A DNA stretch of 8,248 nt, from positions 1-8,248 of the forward strand of contig CAYRQM010000056.1 in the NCBI GenBank assembly GCA_964426415.1. The letters are read 5' to 3'. Numbering within the stretch: the first letter of the stretch is position 1; every line of letters starts with the position of its first letter. The notes under the pieces are model-generated. The model worked only from the letters and a program-made list of their open reading frames with translations. It had not been told where the DNA came from and ran no database searches. The position numbers and the translations under genes were made by a program. The stretch comes from UBA3792 sp964426415 (GTDB taxonomy: Bacteria > Bacillota > Clostridia > Christensenellales > CAG-138). Of this stretch, positions 1 to 5,954 are shown one piece after another.

Positions 1-1
1 G

Positions 2-367
2 CGGACGGAATCGGAATATTTACGCAAAGCCATTCGCTGCGTGCAGGACACCGTGCTGCCCCTGCAGCGGCAACAGTTTTTGGAGTGCGGCAGTCTTGAC
101 GCGCAGTACGCGAAGTACGGCGACACGGACGCCTTCTTTGGGTGCGTCATCGAACCGCATCATATGTATGAGATTGGCTACCCCGCCTGCGTCTGCCCCG
201 ACGTGCGAAACGGTCTGGTTTCTGACGCGTCCCACTGCGCGTGTTCCCGCCAAAGCATCCTGTTCATTTTGCAGGAGCTGTTGCCGAACTGCCGCATCCA
301 AGTGGAGATTCTGCACACCGTGTTGGGCGGCGCGCCCAACTGCCGCTTTCGCGTGACGGTGGACTGA
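2..367 (+). CDS. C-terminal part of a Cys-rich domain protein (start lies outside the window)
   Basis: The frame is open from the left edge and stops with TGA at 365-367, so about 121 residues of the C-terminus are visible. The visible part has a Cys pattern: CVCP near the middle, HCACS about 20 residues later, and a final NCRFRV strand. This layout (CxCP, CxCS, then C-x-F near the end) resembles the C-terminal Cys-rich region of clostridial proteins annotated as DUF6144 or as L-2-amino-thiazoline-4-carboxylic acid hydrolase-like proteins. That assignment is from memory of the family and is tentative. The cysteines could bind a metal, but this is inference. A GTG at 41 could serve as a start, but coding-quality sequence continues upstream of it without a stop, so a partial gene is the better reading. 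The next gene is 108 bases downstream on the same strand. Confidence 0.75.
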   Translation, partial: RTESEYLRKAIRCVQDTVLPLQRQQFLECGSLDAQYAKYGDTDAFFGCVIEPHHMYEIGYPACVCPDVRNGLVSDASHCACSRQSILFILQELLPNCRIQVEILHTVLGGAPNCRFRVTVD

Positions 368-437
368 TCGCCGCGCATTCTTTTCGTGCCGCATTGCAGA
401 TTTCTATGGTACTTTCCGTTTTATGGGACAGCTGCCG

Positions 438-446
438 TGCTATGAT
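438..446 (+). promoter_or_regulatory. Possible extended -10 promoter for the membrane protein gene
   Basis: TGC followed by TATGAT (441-446) matches an extended -10 element. The -35 region at about 418-424 (TTTTAT) is poor, which an extended -10 can tolerate. Transcription would start near 453 and give a leader of only about 23 bases before the ATG at 476. No terminator is seen between the preceding gene and this site, so read-through is equally possible. Confidence 0.4.
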
Positions 447-475
447 GACGACAGAAAAGGAAAGGAGCGCTGCAT

Positions 476-1300
476 ATGAACGACGAAGATTTGGTACAAG
501 GCGCTTTGGAAATGCCGCAAGCGACCCGCAGCCGTTGGCGTCGGGGTTATTCTGTCGCCATCCTTGTGCTGCTGACGGTGCTTCTTGTCTGTGCGTATCG
601 GGTCTACACCCGCGAAAAGCAGGCGGCAGATCGGGAAGCCACCTATCAAGCGGGACGGGCTGCCGTCGCGCAAGGCGATTATGACGCGGGTTTCACAATC
701 CTGGAGCCGCTGCAGTATCAGAACTACAAGGACGCCCAAACGCTTTACGAGATTTGCGTCTCGCTTCGCGCCTACAAATACGGTAGTTACAGCGTAGCGT
801 ATTGGCACATTCTTGACGTGCATCCGACGGGATTGACGCAAGAGGAGCAAGCGCGGCTTGACGCATATCGCGCCTTTTTGGAAGCGCAGTATTCTGCGGA
901 AATTTCCGCCGAGTTGGACGCCATAGATGACGCCCGTGCGCAAGCGCGCAAAGACGGCGTGCCATACATTGGGATGCGCGAGCGGGACATCCACAGTACA
1001 AGTCTTGGACGCGCTTCCAAGATAGTCGTCGGCGCAGCCGTCACGGTGGACGGGCAGTCCTACACCTCTTACTACTACTTTTTTATGCAGGATGGCAGAC
1101 AGGTCTATCGTGCAAGATGTGCCGCAGGACGCGTCATTTCCGTCCGCGATCTTGGCAGTGGGGCTGCCCAACGGCAGCAAGATGACGACGATCCGTACCA
1201 CGCGTCCGACTACTACGGCGAAGATGATTTCTATGAGGATCACTATGACGACTTCTACGATTATGAGGACGCCGCCGATTACTGGTACGACCATTCCTGA
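476..1300 (+). CDS. Single-pass membrane protein with exported repeat region and Asp/Tyr-rich tail
   Basis: This encodes a 274-residue protein with an AAAGGAG site at 461-467, 8 bases before the ATG. Residues 1-23 are basic near the end (RSRWRRG) and are followed by a membrane helix at about 25-43, which predicts an N-in, C-out topology with the bulk outside the cell. Residues 53-115 look like a helical TPR/Sel1-type repeat (QGDYDAGFTILEPL, then YKDAQTLYEIC). Residues 158-226 hold a small domain with PYIGM, a TSLG motif, a YTSYYYFF strand and a final RVISVRDLG. I recall similar segments in clostridial hypothetical proteins, but I know no function. From residue 236 the tail is almost only Asp, Glu, Tyr and Phe, with four consecutive Asp at its start. 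It could bind cations or cell-wall material; that is inference. No function can be assigned. Confidence 0.88.
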   Translation: MNDEDLVQGALEMPQATRSRWRRGYSVAILVLLTVLLVCAYRVYTREKQAADREATYQAGRAAVAQGDYDAGFTILEPLQYQNYKDAQTLYEICVSLRAYKYGSYSVAYWHILDVHPTGLTQEEQARLDAYRAFLEAQYSAEISAELDAIDDARAQARKDGVPYIGMRERDIHSTSLGRASKIVVGAAVTVDGQSYTSYYYFFMQDGRQVYRARCAAGRVISVRDLGSGAAQRQQDDDDPYHASDYYGEDDFYEDHYDDFYDYEDAADYWYDHS

Positions 1301-1365
1301 CGGTATCCATACAGTCTGCATTTGCGCGGCAAGAACGAAATTGTGATTTGTTTTATCGGCAGAAA

Positions 1366-1394
1366 TTGACAACGTGTCGAAAAAAGCGTATACT
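1366..1394 (+). promoter_or_regulatory. Near-consensus SigA promoter of the zinc-ribbon gene
   Basis: TTGACA (1366-1371) and TATACT (1389-1394) are separated by exactly 17 bases. The -35 is perfect and the -10 is 5 of 6. Transcription should start near 1401, giving a leader of about 36 bases before the ATG at 1437. This makes the downstream gene an independent and probably well expressed unit. Confidence 0.85.
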
Positions 1395-1436
1395 CAATGA
1401 AAGGAATCAAACAAATATGGGTTGGAGGAAAAGCGT

Positions 1437-2087
1437 ATGATGGTGCAAGCCAAGTGTCCGCAGTGCGGCGCAACGATGCAGGTGGACGATACCCGCAACA
1501 AGCTGTTCTGCACATACTGCGGCGCAGAAATTGTCAACATGGCGCAGCGGGTCGAGGTGCAGCAGACGGTCAACGTCAGCGGCGAAGTACGGCACACGAT
1601 GGACAAGTACCCCGACGTGCAGGCGGTGGTGCGCTATCGTGCGAATCGCAGCGATTTGCCGCTCATTGTGCGGTTTGACCGCACGCCCGTCATGCACGTC
1701 TTGAACGGCGACGAGCGCACGTTCCGTCTTGCGCCCGGACTGCACGCGGTGGTACTGAAGGTGGGCAATCACAACTACAACCGTCAAATCTACGTTTCCG
1801 AACGGCATGAGGTTGTGTTCATCGAGGTGGACTGGTTTGGCCGTGCCCAGATTCACATCCAACAGCCCCAATCGGCGCAGGCGCCCGCCCAAGTCTCCGT
1901 CACCTCCAAGGGCCCGTCGAAAGCGCTGCTCATTTGGGGCATCATCGTTGCCGCGTTGGGTCTTATTTGCTTACTCGGCGTCATCGGCAGCGGCGATGTT
2001 TCCGTCCTGCTTGTCGGTCTTGTGCTGCTGCTGGGCGGCGGCGGCATGATTTTGGGACACATTCTGAAGAACAAGAAGAAGCCTTAA
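1437..2087 (+). CDS. Zinc-ribbon protein with two C-terminal membrane helices
   Basis: This encodes 216 residues from the ATG at 1437. GGAGGA at 1424-1429 lies 7 bases before it. A TTG at 1422 in the same frame overlaps that Shine-Dalgarno and is rejected as a start. Residues 5-30 form a zinc ribbon: C7-P-Q-C10-G and C25-T-Y-C28-G. Residues 60-140 are predicted beta-rich (alternating hydrophobic strands with Gly/Asn turns, e.g. APGLHAVVLKVG), reminiscent of an Ig-like or PEGA-type fold. After a Gln/Ala/Pro linker (about 142-160) there are two hydrophobic helices, about 163-184 and 188-209, then a basic end KNKKKP. Both termini should therefore be cytoplasmic, with the ribbon tethered to the inner face. 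Similar zinc-ribbon plus membrane proteins are common in Firmicutes and mostly uncharacterised. No catalytic motif was seen. Confidence 0.9.
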   Translation: MMVQAKCPQCGATMQVDDTRNKLFCTYCGAEIVNMAQRVEVQQTVNVSGEVRHTMDKYPDVQAVVRYRANRSDLPLIVRFDRTPVMHVLNGDERTFRLAPGLHAVVLKVGNHNYNRQIYVSERHEVVFIEVDWFGRAQIHIQQPQSAQAPAQVSVTSKGPSKALLIWGIIVAALGLICLLGVIGSGDVSVLLVGLVLLLGGGGMILGHILKNKKKP

Positions 2088-2093
2088 CGTAAA

Positions 2094-2134
2094 AAAGCGA
2101 AACGCCCCTATGCCGCGGCACAGAGGCGTTTTTG
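2094..2134. terminator. Bidirectional intrinsic terminator between convergent genes
   Basis: AAACGCC (2100-2106) pairs with GGCGTTT (2125-2131). The interior also pairs (CT/AG, then TGC/GCA around a CGCG loop) with two single mismatches. On the plus strand the stem runs into TTTTTGTTT. On the minus strand it is followed within two bases by a run of T (the AAAAAA upstream of 2099 read in reverse). It sits between the stop of the zinc-ribbon gene and the stop of the vWA gene and can end both transcripts. Confidence 0.88.
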
Positions 2135-2141
2135 TTTGCTG

Positions 2142-2795
2142 TCACCTTTCGGGCGTCCGCTTGGCGAAGTCTTCGTCGATGTCCGCTTTCCACGTTTCGC
2201 GCAGCTCCAGATCCGCCCGCACGGTGTGAATCGCCTTGCTGACCGCATCATAGTTGCTGCGCGTGCCGCGGCTGTCGCTGTGGTAATTTGCCGCACGGTC
2301 ACGCTCGATTCCAATATTCGCCGCCGTCTCAACGGCGTCGATGTTCGCGCCCAAGAACAAAAATTCCCAGCCGTATTGCGTCTTTTGCCGCTCGATCAAC
2401 CGCTTGATCGTGTCGCTGCTGTGGCGGCGGCTGGCGTTTTCCATGCCGTCCGTGGTAATCACAAAGATCGTGTGCGCGGGCACGTCCTCCCTGCGGGCGT
2501 ACTTGTGTACCATAGCGATATGCGAAATGGCGTCGCCGATGGCATCCAGCAGCGCCGTGCTGCCGCGCACCACATAGGAATCCTGCGTCATGGGCGGCAC
2601 CTTTTCAATCGGCACGCGATCGTACAGCACCTTGCTCTCATGGTCGAACAGGACGGCGGAAAGCAGTGCCTCTCCCTCCCCTTCCTTCTGTTGCGCCAAC
2701 ATGGCGTTGAACCCGCCGATGGTGTCCGTTTCCAACCCGCTCATGGAACCGCTGCGATCCAGTAAGAATACCACTTCTGTCAAATTCTGTTTCAT
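2142..2795 (-). CDS. von Willebrand factor A (vWA) domain protein
   Basis: This encodes 217 residues from the ATG at 2795, with GGAGG (2803-2807) 7 bases upstream. Upstream in-frame starts as far as 2918 are rejected because they lack an RBS and would run through the intergenic hairpins. The whole protein is one vWA domain with an intact MIDAS metal site: D13-R-S15-G-S17, T80 in RGSTALLDA, and D116 in TTDGMEN. Such domains bind Mg2+ or another divalent ion and make protein-protein contacts. There is no signal peptide or membrane helix, so it should be cytoplasmic. It resembles the single-domain bacterial vWA proteins sometimes labelled TerY-like, but no other Ter gene is present here. It is the last gene of the minus-strand block, 97 bases after the macro-domain gene and with its own likely promoter. 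Its partner is unknown; the macro protein is the obvious candidate by position only. Confidence 0.92.
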   Translation of the reverse strand: MKQNLTEVVFLLDRSGSMSGLETDTIGGFNAMLAQQKEGEGEALLSAVLFDHESKVLYDRVPIEKVPPMTQDSYVVRGSTALLDAIGDAISHIAMVHKYARREDVPAHTIFVITTDGMENASRRHSSDTIKRLIERQKTQYGWEFLFLGANIDAVETAANIGIERDRAANYHSDSRGTRSNYDAVSKAIHTVRADLELRETWKADIDEDFAKRTPER

Positions 2796-2814
2796 TTTCT
2801 TGCCTCCAATCAAA

Positions 2815-2845
2815 ATGGTCGTGCGGACTTTCATCCGACGACCAT
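2815..2845 (-). promoter_or_regulatory. Hairpin in the leader of the vWA gene
   Basis: ATGGTCGT (2815-2822) is an inverted repeat of ACGACCAT (2838-2845). After one bulged G, CGGA (2824-2827) pairs with TCCG (2834-2837) around a 6-base loop. In minus-strand RNA the stem is followed by UUUUGAUU and then the vWA Shine-Dalgarno. The short U-run makes it a possible weak terminator or attenuator for read-through from the upstream operon; it may also protect the 5' end of the vWA message. Confidence 0.55.
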
Positions 2846-2854
2846 ATTGTAGCA
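2846..2854 (-). promoter_or_regulatory. Possible extended -10 promoter of the vWA gene
   Basis: Read on the minus strand this is TGC followed by TACAAT (-10 at 2851-2846). No good -35 lies 16-18 bases upstream, but the TGn extension can compensate. Transcription would start near 2839, inside the first arm of the leader hairpin. Confidence 0.45.
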
Positions 2855-2872
2855 AGATGGAATTGCGGTTTG

Positions 2873-2889
2873 GTCGCTTTGGAAGCGAC
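2873..2889. repeat. Perfect 7-bp inverted repeat with 3-base spacer (operator-like)
   Basis: GTCGCTT (2873-2879) and AAGCGAC (2883-2889) are perfectly inverted around TGG. The repeat lies 4 bases beyond the macro gene stop and just upstream of, or overlapping, the -35 position expected for the vWA promoter. It lacks a following T-run on either strand, so an operator or an RNA 3'-end stem fits better than an intrinsic terminator. Confidence 0.5.
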
Positions 2890-2892
2890 AAA

Positions 2893-3891
2893 TCATGCGC
2901 CGAGCAGGCTTTGGTCAAATTCGAACAACGCTTCGTTGATGGTGAAGACGTCGTACACGCCCTGCAATAGGAAGTAGGTGATGATTCTGTCGAACTTGTT
3001 GCTTTTGGAGAGCGCGAACCCTGCCGTGCGCAGGAACGCTTCGGTTTCGGGCAACGAAAGCTCCAACGCGACGGCGAAGGCGACCGCCGTGGTTTTGGAC
3101 GGGCGATACGATTTGTCGCCGCGAATTTTGGAAAAGAGCTTGCGGTCGATGTTCGCCTTCTTGTAGCACTGCGCGTCCGTCATGCCCCTGTGGTCGATCA
3201 GCCGCAGCAGCATTTGAGAAAAGCTCTCGTCCGCATCGTCAAGATAGTCGGTGAGCCCGCGTTCCGCTTGCAGCAGCACGGGCGCGCTTTGGCACGGCTC
3301 GGCTTTGGGGAATGCAGCTTTGCATTGCTTATCGCGCCGCGCCGCACTTTCCGCTCGGCGCATTGTTTCGGAACGGTCTTCGACGTATGCGGTCACGTCG
3401 TGGCGCAGCGAGCTGTCAAGAAACGACGACGTGCGGTTAAAGAACACGAGATACACCGTCAGCTCGTGATCGGCAAGAAAGCCGCAAATGGCGCTGCGCG
3501 CAACGGCAAACGCCTGCTCGACAGGGAATCCGTAAGCGCCCGATGCAATCAGCGGAAACGCCACGGTGGCGCAGTCATGCGACGACGCCAGCGTCAAGGA
3601 TGCGCGATAGCACGACGCCAGCGCATCCGCTTCGCTGTGGGCGCCGTCCTGCCAGATGGGGCCGACCGTTTGAATCACATAGCGGCACGGCAGCCGATAC
3701 CCCGCGGTGATTTTGGCTTCGCCCGTTTGACAGCCGCCCAGCGCTTGGCAAGCTGCACGCAGCGCAGGCCCTGCGGCGCGGTGAATACACCCGTCGCCGC
3801 CGCCGCCCAGCAAGGTGGGGTTGGCAGCGTTGACGATGGCGTCCACTTGCATTTTGGTGATGTCGTGTTGCACCACATACAGCAGCGGCAT
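2893..3891 (-). CDS. Macro-domain protein with C-terminal helical (HTH-like) module
   Basis: This encodes 332 residues from the ATG at 3891, with AGGAGG (3900-3905) 8 bases upstream. Residues 1-150 are a macro domain of the MacroD/YmdB type, which binds ADP-ribose and in many relatives removes it from proteins or hydrolyses O-acetyl-ADP-ribose. The motifs are QHDIT, DAIVNAANPTLLGGGG, D33-G-C-I-H-R-A-A-G, TGEAKIT, TVGP and the second loop IASGAYGFP. Residues 150-220 are a less conserved linker. Residues 221-332 form a mostly helical region (ESFSQMLLRLID, then NIDRKLFSKIRGDKSYRPSK, then FDQSLLG) that I recognise as a common C-terminal partner of macro domains in Firmicutes and that looks HTH-like. 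One oddity is that the usual GGGGVDG loop lacks the Val. The gene starts 12 bases after the flavodoxin-fold gene ends, so they are surely co-transcribed. The protein should be cytoplasmic. Confidence 0.92.
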   Translation of the reverse strand: MPLLYVVQHDITKMQVDAIVNAANPTLLGGGGDGCIHRAAGPALRAACQALGGCQTGEAKITAGYRLPCRYVIQTVGPIWQDGAHSEADALASCYRASLTLASSHDCATVAFPLIASGAYGFPVEQAFAVARSAICGFLADHELTVYLVFFNRTSSFLDSSLRHDVTAYVEDRSETMRRAESAARRDKQCKAAFPKAEPCQSAPVLLQAERGLTDYLDDADESFSQMLLRLIDHRGMTDAQCYKKANIDRKLFSKIRGDKSYRPSKTTAVAFAVALELSLPETEAFLRTAGFALSKSNKFDRIITYFLLQGVYDVFTINEALFEFDQSLLGA

Positions 3892-3903
3892 ACGAACGTC
3901 CTC

Positions 3904-4380
3904 CTACGATGCTTCTTGCGGGTTTTCAGCGCATTTTATCTGCACGTTCTGCAAAAACGATACGGCGTTATGAAGATCCGTATCGGTGGGACAGCCCTTG
4001 TTGACGCCGCCCGTCAGACGCAGGATGAAAAACTTATCCAGTCCCTTGCAGGCGAAGCTGCCCAAGACCGTTTTGTTGCGGCTTTGCAGCAGGTCGATGA
4101 GGGATTGGTTGTAGGCGACGTCTCCGCCGCCGCTGGTGGAAAAGACGAAGGTGTTGGCGGGCTTGTCGCACAAGCTTTGCACAAGGCGGACGATGCGCCC
4201 GTCGAACCTGCCCGCGTAGATGCCGCTGCCAAACCCGACCAATGCGAAATCGTGCAGATCGTATTGCTTGACCTGCGCCGTGTCCGCGACGACCGTATCG
4301 GGCACGCCCGCCGCCATCGCTTCGGCGACCTTGCGCGTGTTTCCGCAGTGTTTGGATTCCACCACAATCAATGTCTTCAT
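3904..4380 (-). CDS. Flavodoxin-fold protein
   Basis: This encodes 158 residues from the ATG at 4380, preceded by AGGAAAGGA about 7 bases upstream. The N-terminus MKTLIVVESKHCGNTRKVAE is a beta strand plus phosphate-binding loop (SKHCGNT, residues 9-15), as in flavodoxins that bind FMN. Further family signs are GFGSGIYAGRFD (49-60), the second flavin loop STSGGGDVAYN (81-91) and VLGSFACKGLD (105-115). The length is normal for a short-chain flavodoxin. It would carry electrons or act as an FMN-dependent oxidoreductase in the cytoplasm; the partner is unknown. An in-frame ATG at 4530 would add 50 residues, but the added stretch does not look like flavodoxin and a proper RBS sits before 4380. 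Its ATG overlaps the TGA of a short upstream frame by 4 bases (ATGA), which suggests translational coupling. Confidence 0.9.
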   Translation of the reverse strand: MKTLIVVESKHCGNTRKVAEAMAAGVPDTVVADTAQVKQYDLHDFALVGFGSGIYAGRFDGRIVRLVQSLCDKPANTFVFSTSGGGDVAYNQSLIDLLQSRNKTVLGSFACKGLDKFFILRLTGGVNKGCPTDTDLHNAVSFLQNVQIKCAENPQEAS

Positions 4381-4530
4381 ACCGATTCCTTTCCTTGCGC
4401 GGCTTTCGCTGGCGCACGCTTTTTGTACAACACCAACTGTGGTTCCGTGCCGTCCGCGCCATAGGTGCAGACGACCAGCGTCGTGATCGGGGCAAACAGT
4501 GCAGTCCGCACCGCAGATGGATTTGTCCAT
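4377..4530 (-). pseudogene. Short Cys-containing gene, apparently frameshifted
   Basis: The ATG at 4530 has a good RBS (AAAGGAG, 8 bases upstream) and begins 17 bases after the transglutaminase gene stop. It starts MDKSICGADCTVCP, whose CGxDCxxCP resembles the start of small Cys-rich proteins such as DUF3795; this is only a resemblance. After a run of four C (about 4488-4491) the better coding frame, judged by G/C at third positions and by protein quality, is one base over: it reads ITTLVVCTYGADG, then LVLYKKR, and stops with TGA at 4377, overlapping the flavodoxin ATG. One extra C in the run would explain this; the restored product would be about 50 residues. As the sequence stands, the ATG frame instead runs into the flavodoxin gene in frame. 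A sequencing error, a true mutation or programmed frameshifting are all possible. Confidence 0.45.
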
Positions 4531-4547
4531 AAAGCGTTCTCCTTTTC

Positions 4548-5918
4548 TTATGCGCCAAGGGCAAGGGTGTACAGCCCGTCGGCAAAGATGGCGGTTTGGG
4601 CGTCTCGATCCACAAGCAAGGAAGCATAGCCGCCCGTCAGCGCGTCGTGCAGCGCCGAAAAGCGGGTGCTTGCGATGGAATAAGCGCCGTCCATGGCGAC
4701 GTTGCAGATGGCGAACGTGGACGCATCAAAGTCGCCGCCGTATGTGCAGCGGTCGGTTTCGTTCATGCCGAAATACCGAAATCCGCCGCCCAGATCGTAG
4801 GTGGGATCGCAATAAACGTATGCGCCGTCCAAGGACGCCAGCGCCCACTCATGGAACGCATCGGGCGCATTGCCGTTAACGGGTACGGCGTCGATTTGCA
4901 GCTGCATGCAAAGGAAGCAGAACGCCTCCGCATAGGCGATGCAGATGCCGCTGTGCGCCTTGATGGCGCTGTATGCCGAAGAAGGCAGGCGGCTCTCCTC
5001 GGCGGTGACTTCGCCCTTTTCGTAATAGGCGTAGTCGTACACGCCGTTCTCCGTCAGCCCGTGATACAGAAGCAGCGCCTTTGCCGTTTCGCCGTCGCGC
5101 ACGTCAACGGTTGCCATGATCGTTTGAACCGCCGCTTCAAAGGCGGCAATGTTTGATTCGGTGGTCTCTTTGTCCGCCTGATAGTCCCAACGCAAAACGC
5201 CATCGTCATAGGCATGGAGCGTGTCGAACGTGGTCAGCGCAACAAAGGGCGGACACATGGCGTCCAAGGCAAAGCCCAGCTTGTTGACGTACAGGTAGCT
5301 GTTGCCATCCGGCGTGATCGCAGCCTCGGTCTCGTGCCGCAAGAAAGCGGCGATGACCATGCCGGCGTCTTGAATCACCTGTTCGCCCACCGCGCTGCGC
5401 AGCAAGTCGGTGCAGCGGGTATAGTCGATGGTGTACGCAATCGGCGTGAACGACACGGACGGCGGTTCCGTTGCCGCCGCTTCCTTGTGCGGAAGGTTCG
5501 TCGTGACCACTTCGATCAGATCCGCTTCGTTGACGAACACCTCGATGGTGCAGGTGACAACCACGGCGCCGTCATTTGTGCAAGTGAATGTGACCGTTTG
5601 GTCGGTGCAGGCGCCCGCACTTGAAAGAGCAAATGCGGCGTACCCGTCGTAGGTGCTTTGTACGGAAGAAATGGACAGCCCGGAAGCGATTTCTGCGTCC
5701 GCCGTCCATTGCCCCTGCGCTTCGGAAAGAAAGACGGTCAGGATGTCTTCCTCGGCGGTTTCCTCATACCAGCCGTCCGCCGTGACCACAACGGTCGGGG
5801 TGGCGGTCGCGGTTTCACCCGCGTCGGTAGGCATAGGGACATTCGGCTGCGGCTGACATGCCGCGAGCAGCAGCAAGGCTGCCAATACGCAAAGCAGTCG
5901 TGTCATGGTGCGTTTCAA
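4548..5918 (-). CDS. Transglutaminase-like domain lipoprotein
   Basis: This encodes 456 residues from a TTG at 5918, chosen because AGGAGG (5925-5930) lies 6 bases upstream. The nearest ATG (5906) is 18 bases from that site. The N-terminus is a lipoprotein signal: KRT/R basic start, a hydrophobic stretch, and the lipobox L-A-A-C with C21 as the lipidated residue, so the protein is anchored outside the membrane. Residues 22-50 are a Thr/Pro/Ala-rich linker, and 50-140 look beta-rich. Residues 275-400 match a transglutaminase-like (papain-fold) domain: C326 in SGICIAYAEAF, H356 in FHEWALASLDG, and D371 in CDPTYD, a complete catalytic triad in the normal order. Such domains act as cysteine proteases, amidases or crosslinking enzymes; the substrate is unknown, and peptidoglycan or surface proteins are plausible. 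It follows the VOC gene by 36 bases. Confidence 0.92.
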   Translation of the reverse strand: MKRTMTRLLCVLAALLLLAACQPQPNVPMPTDAGETATATPTVVVTADGWYEETAEEDILTVFLSEAQGQWTADAEIASGLSISSVQSTYDGYAAFALSSAGACTDQTVTFTCTNDGAVVVTCTIEVFVNEADLIEVVTTNLPHKEAAATEPPSVSFTPIAYTIDYTRCTDLLRSAVGEQVIQDAGMVIAAFLRHETEAAITPDGNSYLYVNKLGFALDAMCPPFVALTTFDTLHAYDDGVLRWDYQADKETTESNIAAFEAAVQTIMATVDVRDGETAKALLLYHGLTENGVYDYAYYEKGEVTAEESRLPSSAYSAIKAHSGICIAYAEAFCFLCMQLQIDAVPVNGNAPDAFHEWALASLDGAYVYCDPTYDLGGGFRYFGMNETDRCTYGGDFDASTFAICNVAMDGAYSIASTRFSALHDALTGGYASLLVDRDAQTAIFADGLYTLALGA

Positions 5919-5954
5919 TGGATTCCTCCTTGCGGTGGCAAAACGCCGCATCCG

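Noticed and set aside
440..1372. Minus-strand open frame of 310 codons
   Set aside because: It is antisense to the membrane protein gene; its Ile/Val-rich stretch is simply the complement of the Asp/Tyr tail.
2142..2918. Longer vWA protein starting at 2918
   Set aside because: It would translate through two hairpins and overlap the macro gene end; the ATG at 2795 has an RBS and starts directly at the vWA fold.
3190..4464. Long plus-strand open frame (424 codons) opposite the macro and flavodoxin genes
   Set aside because: It is antisense to two clearly recognisable genes, has no RBS, and its translation is rich in Arg, Gln, Val and His as expected for a GC-rich antisense shadow.
3904..4530. 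Flavodoxin gene starting at 4530 (208 residues)
   Set aside because: The extra 50 residues do not resemble flavodoxin, the first strand starts naturally at the ATG at 4380, and a Shine-Dalgarno lies just before it. It is kept only as a possible fusion in the findings.
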